Source of the DNA: Ghiorsea sp. | Lineage (GTDB): Bacteria; Pseudomonadota; Zetaproteobacteria; Mariprofundales; Mariprofundaceae | Direction: 5' to 3' | Assembly: GCA_021772875.1 (NCBI GenBank) | Contig: JAJFLD010000160.1 | Location: forward strand, 1 to 10,826 | Length of the DNA: 10,826 nucleotides | Shown here: piece after piece, positions 1 to 5,596 of the stretch | How positions within the stretch are numbered: the first letter of the stretch is position 1 | How the letters are laid out: each line of letters begins with the position of its first letter | The notes under the pieces: generated by a model | Database searches by the model: none | The model's input: only the letters and a program-made list of their open reading frames with translations | Told to the model about the DNA's origin: nothing | Position numbers and translations under genes: made by a program

Positions 1-31
1 TTTTGTACGTTGCATGCATAACAAACAATGA

Positions 32-53
32 CATGCCACATGGATGTGGCATG
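32..53. promoter_or_regulatory. Perfect 22-bp palindrome upstream of the cyclic-nucleotide-binding protein gene
   Basis: CATGCCACAT at 32-41 and ATGTGGCATG at 44-53 are exact reverse complements separated by GG. The repeat ends 3 nt before the purine-rich ribosome binding site at 57-63. As DNA it has the form of an operator for a dimeric regulator. As RNA it would fold into a hairpin of about 9 bp next to the ribosome binding site. No T tract follows, so it is unlikely to be a terminator for an upstream gene. It does not match the CRP consensus (TGTGA-N6-TCACA). The function is inferred and the binding factor is unknown. Confidence 0.5.
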
Positions 54-56
54 GAA

Positions 57-63
57 AAGGGAG
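57..63 (+). promoter_or_regulatory. Shine-Dalgarno site that sets the start at 68
   Basis: AAGGGAG lies 4 nt before the ATG at 68. The in-frame ATG at 44 sits inside the right arm of the palindrome and has no such site ahead of it, so 68 is the preferred start. Confidence 0.7.
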
Positions 64-67
64 AGAG

Positions 68-1405
68 ATGACTGAGTTTCAAATGAAAGAGAAGCAGTTG
101 CATGAATCAGATGAATGTAAATTTATCTCAAGTGTATCAGACAAGGAAGTTAAAAAACTACTCTCAAAAGCCGCTGTTCACACCAAGAAAAAAGATTGGG
201 TTAAAACGGCTGTGATTTATGCTGCATTGGCGACCAAGTTTGACAGCAATGCCAATTATGCCTTGGCCGCGGCGAGGCAATACCGTATGGCAAGTTGCAT
301 TGATGATAGTGCGCGTTGGTTTTTGAAGTCAGCGGAGATCTTTGCTAAACAAATGCATGCAACCAAAGCAATTTCAGCATTGCGTGTTTTTGAACAACTC
401 AAACCTGATGTAGGGATAGAACATACACAGCATATCTATGATTTGTGTAAGGAAAGTTTAGGCGCAGAAGTCTCTTATCTTAATATTATGCCTGATAAAA
501 AAAATCAACAACCTGACTCCTCCAGTTTTCGCGATACGGATTTATTTTCAGCATTTGATGAGGCTGATTTTGACGTGTTATTTAAAAGCCTGAAGCATAG
601 AAAACTCAAAGATAAACAAGTGCTTGCCCGCATGGGTGAGGAAGCAACTTGTTTGTATATCGTTGTCAGTGGAAACCTGTCGGCTTTTATCACCTCCAAT
701 AACAAACGTAAGGCTTTAGGTGAGGTTCAAGGTCATCACATTTGCGGGCTTATCCCTTATTTTACAGGCGGTGGTAGAGCCGCAGATTTTGTTGCCAATG
801 GCGAAGCTGAAGTTTTAGAGTTGTCTTATCATCAGCTCAATCTTTTTAAAGCAAGGCTACCTGCATTTTCAGAGCAAATTGAAACGATATATGAGGAACA
901 TCTGCTGATTCGACAATTGGCTATTTCGGAAGTTTTTGAGTCGGAAAGTTTGGCGACACGGCGCTGGGTTGCAGCAAGGATGAAGCCTGTGTATTTGGAC
1001 AAAGGGGGAACACTGTTTAAAGAGGGGCAGATTTCGCAAGGTTTGTTTTTGGTGCGTTTTGGTGAGCTTAAAGTGTCGTTGTCGGTGAAAGAAAATGAGC
1101 ATTTCACGAAAAACATTGTTTCAGGGGGGGTTGCTGGTGAAACGTCAATAGTTACCAATAATAAACGTACAGCCACAGTTCGTGCCCTCAATGATTGTGT
1201 GTTGATGGAGCTCTCTGCTGAAGATTACAATGTAATTTACAAGCAAAGTGAGTCGCTGCGGAAAACGTTGCAAAGGATTAGGCAAGCGCAGGCCGCGGAA
1301 GTTATTGGTATTATCAAAACAGCGCGGGTTATCAAAGGTGATCAATTAAATGTACGTTTGTTTGAAGATGTCTGGCAAGAACATGTGGAGTTTTTGAAAT
1401 CATAG
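68..1405 (+). CDS. Tandem cyclic-nucleotide-binding-domain protein with helical TPR-like N-terminus
   Basis: This 445-residue soluble protein has no signal peptide or membrane segment. Residues about 25-115 are Ala-rich amphipathic helices resembling tetratricopeptide repeats. A charged linker (about 140-158) follows, then two cNMP-binding (CAP_ED-type) beta-barrel domains at about 159-285 and 293-410. The second keeps a full phosphate-binding cassette: Gly357-Glu358, eight residues, then Arg367-Thr-Ala-Thr-Val. The first keeps Arg237-Ala-Ala at the same spacing but has Gly227-Leu228, so the ribose-binding Glu is lost. No helix-turn-helix, kinase, cyclase or other output domain is visible; only about 35 residues follow the second domain. 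It is therefore probably a ligand-responsive scaffold or protein-interaction module rather than a Crp/Fnr transcription factor. It shares the strand of rpsB but is separated from it by 251 nt with a promoter, so it is likely a separate unit. Domain identity is fairly sure; ligand and role are unknown. An upstream ATG at 44 would add eight residues but lacks a ribosome binding site. Confidence 0.8.
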   Translation: MTEFQMKEKQLHESDECKFISSVSDKEVKKLLSKAAVHTKKKDWVKTAVIYAALATKFDSNANYALAAARQYRMASCIDDSARWFLKSAEIFAKQMHATKAISALRVFEQLKPDVGIEHTQHIYDLCKESLGAEVSYLNIMPDKKNQQPDSSSFRDTDLFSAFDEADFDVLFKSLKHRKLKDKQVLARMGEEATCLYIVVSGNLSAFITSNNKRKALGEVQGHHICGLIPYFTGGGRAADFVANGEAEVLELSYHQLNLFKARLPAFSEQIETIYEEHLLIRQLAISEVFESESLATRRWVAARMKPVYLDKGGTLFKEGQISQGLFLVRFGELKVSLSVKENEHFTKNIVSGGVAGETSIVTNNKRTATVRALNDCVLMELSAEDYNVIYKQSESLRKTLQRIRQAQAAEVIGIIKTARVIKGDQLNVRLFEDVWQEHVEFLKS

Positions 1406-1534
1406 AGTATTGCGATACCTTTTACTGTTTTGGCGTGTGTCTTTAGGTGTTATTTTTCGTTGGTGATGGTCACAAAAGCGGAGGGTTTTAAGCTTGGAAT
1501 AAACGTGATTGAATCAAGAAAGAAGCGTTTGACG

Positions 1535-1570
1535 TTGACATTAAAGTGATTGTGAGTAGAAACCGCCGCC
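1535..1570 (+). promoter_or_regulatory. Probable sigma70 promoter of rpsB-tsf with GC-rich discriminator
   Basis: A consensus -35 box TTGACA (1535-1540) is followed after 16 nt by a -10 box TAGAAA (1557-1562, 4 of 6 matches to TATAAT). The stretch after the -10 box is CCGCCGCC (1563-1570), a GC-rich discriminator. Such discriminators are typical of stable-RNA and ribosomal-protein promoters repressed by ppGpp/DksA in proteobacteria. The start site would fall near 1569, giving a leader of about 88 nt before rpsB. Stringent control is inferred from the base composition only. Confidence 0.6.
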
Positions 1571-1578
1571 AATTCGCA

Positions 1579-1624
1579 CACGCTTCTTCCATTGTGCCTT
1601 GCAAATGCAGGGATTGGAAGCGTG
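1579..1624 (+). promoter_or_regulatory. Structured rpsB leader RNA, candidate S2 autoregulatory element
   Basis: CACGCTTC (1579-1586) pairs perfectly with GAAGCGTG (1617-1624). Inside lies a second helix: CCT (1597-1599) and GC (1601-1602) pair with GC (1607-1608) and AGG (1609-1611) around an AAAT loop, leaving one bulged U. The lower stem can shift to pair CACGC plus TTCCA with TGGAAGCGTG, leaving a 3-nt bulge. In E. coli, S2 represses its own operon through the structured rpsB leader. Position and shape here fit that, but I have not matched it to a covariance model. The ribosome binding site at 1643-1646 lies outside the stem, so control would be by bound protein or a refolded state rather than simple occlusion. 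Confidence 0.45.
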
Positions 1625-1642
1625 GAGGAAATAATAACAATC

Positions 1643-1646
1643 GGAG
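1643..1646 (+). promoter_or_regulatory. Shine-Dalgarno site of rpsB
   Basis: GGAG lies 10 nt before the ATG at 1657, a slightly long but usable spacing. A stronger GGAGG at 1624-1628, at the foot of the leader stem, is 28 nt from the start and has no start codon at a suitable distance. It may act as a ribosome standby site (inference). Confidence 0.5.
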
Positions 1647-1656
1647 CACCATTAAA

Positions 1657-2478
1657 ATGGCTCAATTTACTATGAAACAACTGCTTGAAGCAGGGGTACA
1701 TTTCGGACACCAAACACGTCGTTGGAATCCAAAAATGGCACCATATATCTTTGGTTCGCGTAATGGTATTCACATTATCGACCTTCAAAAAACATTACGT
1801 ATGGCCAATGAAAGCTATGACTTTATGCGCGAGCTTGCCACTGCTGGCGGCCGTGTATTGTTCGTTGGTACCAAGCGCCAAGCTACTGAAGCTGTTAAAG
1901 ATGAAGCACTACGCGCAGGTCAATATTATGTGAATCACCGCTGGTTGGGTGGCATGTTGACCAATTTCCAAACTGTTCAACAATCAGTGCGTAAAATGAA
2001 AGATCTTCAACGTAAAAAAGAAGAAGGAACATTTGAACTTATCACCAAAAAAGAAGCACTAAAGTTACAAGGTGAATTGGATAAGCTTGAGCGCACTTTG
2101 GGTGGTGTTCAAGAGATGACACGTTTGCCAGATTGCTTGTTTGTAGTGGATGTGCAAAAAGAAGAATTGGCAGTGAAAGAAGCACAGAAATTAGGTATTC
2201 CAGTTGTTGCAATTGTGGATTCTAACTGTAATCCAACAGGCATTGATTATGTTGTACCAGGTAATGATGATGCGATTCGCGCTGTACGTTTGTTTTGCAG
2301 CAAAATAGCTGATGCTATCATGGAAGGTACTGAATCATTCATCTTGGAAAATGCTGAAGATGGTGCTGATATTATTGAAGAAATGATGCAGCAAGCCGAA
2401 ACCACAGAAACTGTAGCAGCTGTGGCTGTTGAAGAACCAGCAGCTGTGGTTGAAGAAGTCGCTGCCGCGGAAAAGTAA
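1657..2478 (+). CDS. rpsB: 30S ribosomal protein S2
   Basis: S2 (uS2) binds the back of the small subunit between head and body and is needed to recruit S1. The 273-residue product shows the family signatures: EAGVHFGHQTRRWNPKM near residues 11-27, IDLQKT (41-46), FVGTKRQA (69-76), NHRWLGGMLTN (93-103) and the IVDSNCNP/PGNDDAIRA region (186-209). The start at 1657 gives the usual MAQF/MKQLL N-terminus; the reading frame stays open upstream to a GTG at 1546, but that segment has no S2 homology and overlaps the promoter and leader. The core ends near residue 228. Residues 229-273 form an acidic, Ala/Glu/Val-rich tail with no aromatic residues, so the protein is longer than the 241-residue E. 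coli S2. It is the first gene of the operon and is probably autoregulated through its leader. Identity is certain. Confidence 0.98.
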   Translation: MAQFTMKQLLEAGVHFGHQTRRWNPKMAPYIFGSRNGIHIIDLQKTLRMANESYDFMRELATAGGRVLFVGTKRQATEAVKDEALRAGQYYVNHRWLGGMLTNFQTVQQSVRKMKDLQRKKEEGTFELITKKEALKLQGELDKLERTLGGVQEMTRLPDCLFVVDVQKEELAVKEAQKLGIPVVAIVDSNCNPTGIDYVVPGNDDAIRAVRLFCSKIADAIMEGTESFILENAEDGADIIEEMMQQAETTETVAAVAVEEPAAVVEEVAAAEK

Positions 2479-2508
2479 AAGGCGAGTAGAAAACTCACTT
2501 TTCAAATT

Positions 2509-2514
2509 TATAAT
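2509..2514 (+). promoter_or_regulatory. Possible internal -10 box ahead of tsf
   Basis: A perfect TATAAT stands in an AT-rich stretch of the rpsB-tsf spacer. No convincing -35 box or extended -10 lies upstream. If used, transcription would start near 2521 and the tsf transcript would carry the 2533-2554 hairpin close to its 5' end. AT-rich DNA yields such hexamers by chance, so confidence is low. Confidence 0.25.
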
Positions 2515-2532
2515 AATACTTATATAGTGAAA

Positions 2533-2554
2533 TGGGTGCCTTGTGTGGCACCCA
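2533..2554 (+). promoter_or_regulatory. Hairpin in the rpsB-tsf spacer (attenuator or processing site)
   Basis: TGGGTGCC (2533-2540) and GGCACCCA (2547-2554) form a perfect 8-bp GC-rich stem with a 6-nt TTGTGT loop. The stem is followed by AACTTGG rather than a U tract, so it is not a complete intrinsic terminator. It may be a pause or processing site that sets the S2:EF-Ts ratio, or a stabilising 5' structure for a shorter tsf mRNA (inference). The stem ends 9 nt before the tsf ribosome binding site (2564-2567). Confidence 0.5.
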
Positions 2555-2563
2555 AACTTGGAT

Positions 2564-2567
2564 GGAG
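2564..2567 (+). promoter_or_regulatory. Shine-Dalgarno site of tsf, sets start at 2574
   Basis: GGAG is 6 nt before the ATG at 2574. The upstream in-frame ATGs at 2532 (inside the hairpin) and 2562 have no comparable site and would add non-homologous residues. Confidence 0.65.
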
Positions 2568-2573
2568 ATAGAG

Positions 2574-3464
2574 ATGGCAATTACAGCTGCAGATGTGAAA
2601 AAACTACGTGAAGCAACAGGCGCAGGCATGATGGACTGCAAAAAAGCACTCACGGAAGTTGGCGGAGATTTTGATGCAGGCGTAGATTATTTGCGCAAGA
2701 AAGGTTTAGGCGCTGCTTCTAAAAAAGCTGGTCGTGTAGCTGCTGAAGGTATTGTTGCAACAACTTCTCGAGGTAATGTTGCTGTTGTATTGGAAGTCAA
2801 TGCGGAAACAGATTTTGTGAGTAAAAATGTTCAATTCGTAAATTTTGTAAACAAACTTGCTGATTTTATTCTTGATAAGCGTCCAGCTGATGTAACTGCT
2901 TTGTCAGCTATGATTTTTGAAGGTGAATTAACTGTTGAGCAAACATTGTCACAATTGATTGCAACCATCGGTGAGAACATGAGCATTCGTCGCTTTGAGA
3001 TATTAGAGACCAATGGTGTGGTGGCTGCATATATTCATGGCGTAGGTAAAATTGGTGTGTTGGTAGCAGTAGAAGGCGTTGCCGATGATGCATTGCAAGA
3101 TGTTGCACGTGGTGTTGCTATGCACGTAGCAGCTGTGAATCCTATGTTTGTCTCTCGTGATGAAGTGACTGCTGATATTGCTGAACGTGAACGTAAAATA
3201 TTGGTTGAACGTGCTTTGGCAAGTGGTAAACCTGAAGCCATCGTTGATAAGATAGTTGCAGGCCAAATGAGCAAATTCTATTCTGAGAACTGTTTGTTGG
3301 ATCAAGGCTTTGTTTTGGACGCCGATAAGACGGTTGCTAAAGCTGTAACGGAAGTTCAAGCTGCTGCCAAAGTTGTAGCGGTTGCCCGTTTTGCTTTGGG
3401 TGAAGGCATTGAGAAAAAAGTAGAAGACTTCGCAGCAGAGGTTGCAGCTCAAGTCAACGGCTAA
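2574..3464 (+). CDS. tsf: Elongation factor Ts
   Basis: EF-Ts is the guanine-nucleotide exchange factor that regenerates EF-Tu-GTP in the cytoplasm. The 296-residue protein begins with the conserved N-terminal UBA-like domain (ITAADVKKLREATGAGMMDCKKAL, residues 3-26), including the usual continuation through KKGLGAASKKAGR. The TDFVSKN motif follows at 79-85; Asp80-Phe81 correspond to the residues that insert near the EF-Tu magnesium site in the E. coli complex. The two core subdomains follow, with MHVAA(V)NP in the middle and a C-terminal GQMSKFYSENCLLDQGFV segment that includes the coiled-coil region. E. coli EF-Ts has 283 residues, so this is full length. It follows rpsB in the usual order and is presumably co-transcribed, with the intervening hairpin as a possible tuning element. 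The start at 2574 is chosen for its ribosome binding site and for the standard M-A-I-T beginning. Identity is certain. Confidence 0.98.
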   Translation: MAITAADVKKLREATGAGMMDCKKALTEVGGDFDAGVDYLRKKGLGAASKKAGRVAAEGIVATTSRGNVAVVLEVNAETDFVSKNVQFVNFVNKLADFILDKRPADVTALSAMIFEGELTVEQTLSQLIATIGENMSIRRFEILETNGVVAAYIHGVGKIGVLVAVEGVADDALQDVARGVAMHVAAVNPMFVSRDEVTADIAERERKILVERALASGKPEAIVDKIVAGQMSKFYSENCLLDQGFVLDADKTVAKAVTEVQAAAKVVAVARFALGEGIEKKVEDFAAEVAAQVNG

Positions 3465-3471
3465 TCGAAAA

Positions 3472-3488
3472 AAAAAGCAGGTCTTTTT
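3472..3488 (+). promoter_or_regulatory. A/U-rich hairpin with A and U tracts between tsf and pyrH
   Basis: AAAAAG (3472-3477) can pair with CTTTTT (3483-3488) around a CAGGT loop. The A run is 9 nt long (3468-3476). A stem of five A-U pairs and one G-C pair is weak, so efficient termination is unlikely. It could be a read-through attenuator or pause site at the one spacer that separates the translation-factor genes from pyrH and the genes after it. Confidence 0.25.
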
Positions 3489-3514
3489 AAACACACTTAT
3501 TTGACGAGGTAGCT

Positions 3515-4264
3515 ATGACATCAAACACCAAGGAAGCTTCACCAGAACAAGCTTGTTTTTATAAACGGGTATTGCTGAAGTTATCAGGCGAAGTGTTGAT
3601 GGGTGATGGCGGTTATGGTATCGAGCAAGACACCATTAATCGCTTAGCTACTGAGTTGATTGGTGTGCGTCAAAGTGGTGTAGATTTAGCCATTGTTATT
3701 GGTGGCGGTAATATCTTTCGCGGCAATATGGGCACAGCATCAGGCATGGATAGGGCAAGTGCTGATTACATGGGCATGATGGCAACGATTATGAATGCTA
3801 TTGCGCTACAGGATGCCCTTGAGCGCCAAGGGGCTAATGCACGTGTGATTTCTGCCTTGCATGTTAAGGAAGTTGCAGAGCCTTATATTCGTCGCCGTGC
3901 TGTGCGCCACTTGGAAAAGGGTCGTATTCTTATTTTTGCCGCAGGCACAGGCAATCCTTATTTCACCACAGATACCGCAGCAAGTCTAAGGGCTATGGAA
4001 ATCGGTGCTGATGTTGTGCTCAAAGGTACAAAAGTGGATGGCGTTTACACCGCTGATCCCGTTAAAGATCCATCAGCAATACGTTATAGTACTTTAACAT
4101 TTACCGAAGCTTTAACCAAACAATTGGGTGTCATGGATGCCACAGCAATGTCGCTTTGTCGTGATAATCAAATGCCTATCGTGGTGTTTGATGTTACCAA
4201 ATCAGGGCAAATGTTGCGTGCGGTGATGGGTGAATCTGTTGGTACAGTAGTCCGGGAGGATTGA
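3515..4264 (+). CDS. pyrH: UMP kinase
   Basis: This enzyme phosphorylates UMP to UDP with ATP in the cytoplasm, the committed step to UTP/CTP and to UDP-sugars for the envelope. The 249-residue product is a bacterial amino-acid-kinase-fold UMP kinase. It shows KLSGE (22-26) at the phosphate-binding strand, IGGGNIFRG (62-70), MMATIMNAIAL (88-98) in the UMP/GTP-effector region, GTGNPYFTTDTAA (144-156) at the UMP site, KGTKVDGVYTADP (170-182) at the ATP site and MDATAMSLCRDN (207-218). Family members are usually 235-250 residues; this one has about ten extra polar residues at the N-terminus. A GAGGT ribosome binding site at 3506-3510 precedes the only suitable ATG. The family is hexameric, activated by GTP and inhibited by UTP (known from E. 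coli). frr starts one nucleotide after the stop, and the frr ribosome binding site GGGAGGA (4254-4260) lies inside the 3' end of this gene. Identity is certain. Confidence 0.97.
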   Translation: MTSNTKEASPEQACFYKRVLLKLSGEVLMGDGGYGIEQDTINRLATELIGVRQSGVDLAIVIGGGNIFRGNMGTASGMDRASADYMGMMATIMNAIALQDALERQGANARVISALHVKEVAEPYIRRRAVRHLEKGRILIFAAGTGNPYFTTDTAASLRAMEIGADVVLKGTKVDGVYTADPVKDPSAIRYSTLTFTEALTKQLGVMDATAMSLCRDNQMPIVVFDVTKSGQMLRAVMGESVGTVVRED

Positions 4265-4265
4265 T

Positions 4266-4811
4266 ATGTTTAAACAACTTGAAGAACGCATGAACAAAAC
4301 AATTGAAGCATTAAAATCTGAAATGGCAACGGTTCGTACAGGTCGTGCAAATGCGGCTTTGTTGGATCAAATACGTGTCCCATATTATGGCTCTGATGTG
4401 CCTGTGAGCCAAGTTGGCAATATATCTGTGCCTGAGCCACGCATGTTGTTGATTACGCCTTGGGAAAAATCAATTTTAAAAGATTTGGAAAAAGCATTGT
4501 TATCGTCTGATATTGGTATTACCCCATCCAGTGATGGCGAAGTGATTCGTTTAATATTACCTGAGCTCACAGAAGAGCGTCGCAAAGAATTTGTAAAACA
4601 AGTCAAAGGCATGAGTGAAAAATCGAAGGTTTCTATTCGTAATTTACGCCGTGATGCCAATGATGAAATTAAAAAGAAAATCAAAGATGATGCTTTGCCT
4701 GAAGATGAAGCCAAACGTTTGCAAGATGAAATTCAAAAAATAACAGACCGCTTCATTGTAGAAGTTGATAAAACTGTTGAGAAAAAAGAACAGGACATTT
4801 TAACGGTTTAA
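4266..4811 (+). CDS. frr: Ribosome recycling factor
   Basis: RRF works with EF-G and IF3 to split the post-termination ribosome. The 181-residue protein has the family architecture. A three-helix bundle is formed from the N-terminal helix (about 1-30, with the diagnostic RTGRA at 24-28) and the two C-terminal helices (about 103-181, with LTEERRKEFVKQVK and RNLRRDAND). A small beta domain (about 31-102) is inserted, with VPYYGSDVPVSQVGNISVPEPR and the SSDIGITP turn. It is about four residues shorter at the N-terminus than the 185-residue E. coli protein, which is within the normal range. The start at 4266 is preceded by a strong GGGAGGA site 5 nt upstream and follows the pyrH stop by one nucleotide. 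Its stop overlaps the uppS start (TAATG). Identity is certain. Confidence 0.97.
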   Translation: MFKQLEERMNKTIEALKSEMATVRTGRANAALLDQIRVPYYGSDVPVSQVGNISVPEPRMLLITPWEKSILKDLEKALLSSDIGITPSSDGEVIRLILPELTEERRKEFVKQVKGMSEKSKVSIRNLRRDANDEIKKKIKDDALPEDEAKRLQDEIQKITDRFIVEVDKTVEKKEQDILTV

Positions 4812-5596
4812 TGTCTTCCTCTGAAGACCAGTTGAATCAGCATGTGCCTCAGCATGTTGCCATTATCATGGATGGGAATGGGCGTTGGGCAAAAGCTCAG
4901 GGTTTGTCGCGTCTTGAAGGTCACAAGCAAGGTGCAAAGCGCCTGCGAGATGTGATTCAGTGGGCATTAGATGCGGGTATCAAACAAGTCTCTTTGTATG
5001 GCTTCTCAACTGAAAACTGGAAGCGCCCAAAACTCGAAGTTGCTGGTTTGATGACGCTGCTGGCAACGATTTTACCCTTAGAGATTTCTCGCATGCAAGA
5101 TAAGGATGTTCGGTTTCTTACCTTGGGCGACACATCCAAGTTTCCTTGGTTGGCAAGGAAAGCCTTAGAAAAAGCTAAGAATGCGACAGCTAAAAATACA
5201 ACCATGGATTTAATTTTGTGCCTCAATTATGGCGGGCAACAAGAAATTGTAGATGGTGTTCGGCGTTTTTGTTTATCTTGGGATGAAGCTGAAGATAAGG
5301 CCAAAACATTAGCTGAGCTTAGCCCTGAGATATTATACTCATTTATGCAGCGTGATGGTGTGTTGCCTGTAGATTTGTTGATTCGCACAGGTGGTGAGAA
5401 ACGTATTTCTAACTTCCACCTTTGGGATGCAGCGTATGCGGAATTGTATTTTTCAGACACCAATTGGCCTGCCTATAGCCGCGACGACTTAACGCAAGCC
5501 TTAGATGATTATGCCAGCCGAGAAAGGCGTTTTGGCAAAACCAGTGAACAAGTTCAGATTGAAGAAAAAGTTATACCGGAAGAGAAAAGCGCATGA
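4811..5596 (+). CDS. uppS: Undecaprenyl diphosphate synthase (cis-prenyltransferase)
   Basis: It condenses eight isopentenyl diphosphates in cis onto farnesyl diphosphate to give C55-PP, the precursor of the lipid carrier for peptidoglycan and O-antigen synthesis. The 261-residue protein has all cis-prenyltransferase signatures: HVAIIMDGNGRWA (15-27) with catalytic Asp21, GHK (38-40), YGFSTENW (63-70), LNYGGQQEI (138-146), DLLIRTGGEKRISNF (188-202) and AYAELYFSDTNWP (208-220). Residues after about 243 form a short charged tail. The ATG overlaps the frr stop by one nucleotide in TAATG; the nearest purine-rich site (AGGA, 4792-4795) is 15 nt away, so initiation probably depends on coupling to frr translation. 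The cdsA start overlaps its stop by four nucleotides. Its place next to cdsA and dxr groups three lipid-pathway genes; Dxr supplies the precursors for this enzyme. Identity is certain; polyprenyl length (C55) is assumed from the family. Confidence 0.96.
   Translation: MSSSEDQLNQHVPQHVAIIMDGNGRWAKAQGLSRLEGHKQGAKRLRDVIQWALDAGIKQVSLYGFSTENWKRPKLEVAGLMTLLATILPLEISRMQDKDVRFLTLGDTSKFPWLARKALEKAKNATAKNTTMDLILCLNYGGQQEIVDGVRRFCLSWDEAEDKAKTLAELSPEILYSFMQRDGVLPVDLLIRTGGEKRISNFHLWDAAYAELYFSDTNWPAYSRDDLTQALDDYASRERRFGKTSEQVQIEEKVIPEEKSA

Noticed and set aside
1..31. Promoter at the left edge (TTGTAC and CATAAC)
   Set aside because: The spacing is about 8 nt and the -35 match is poor; the true promoter may lie outside the window.
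44..67. Start of the cyclic-nucleotide-binding protein gene at ATG 44
   Set aside because: It lies in the palindrome arm and has no ribosome binding site; ATG 68 has a purine-rich site 4 nt upstream.
1124..1130. G7 tract in the cyclic-nucleotide-binding protein gene as a phase-variation switch
   Set aside because: Seven G residues is short for slipped-strand variation, the frame is intact, and the tract encodes a conserved-looking Gly-Gly segment before the ligand cassette.
832..1191. Antisense open frames in the conserved genes (for example 832-1191, 3003-3494 and 7942-8280 on the minus strand)
   Set aside because: They are antisense or out-of-frame shadows of clearly conserved genes, with no ribosome binding sites or recognisable domains.
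1407..1423. Terminator after the cyclic-nucleotide-binding protein gene (GTAT-TGCG-ATAC then TTTT)
   Set aside because: A 4-bp, mostly A-U stem (one G-C pair) and a short, interrupted T run are too weak to call.
1546..1656. N-terminal extension of S2 from GTG 1546
   Set aside because: The 37 added residues do not resemble S2 and the segment overlaps the promoter and structured leader.
2532..2573. EF-Ts start at ATG 2532 or 2562
   Set aside because: 2532 falls inside the hairpin, neither has a good ribosome binding site, and EF-Ts homology begins at 2574.
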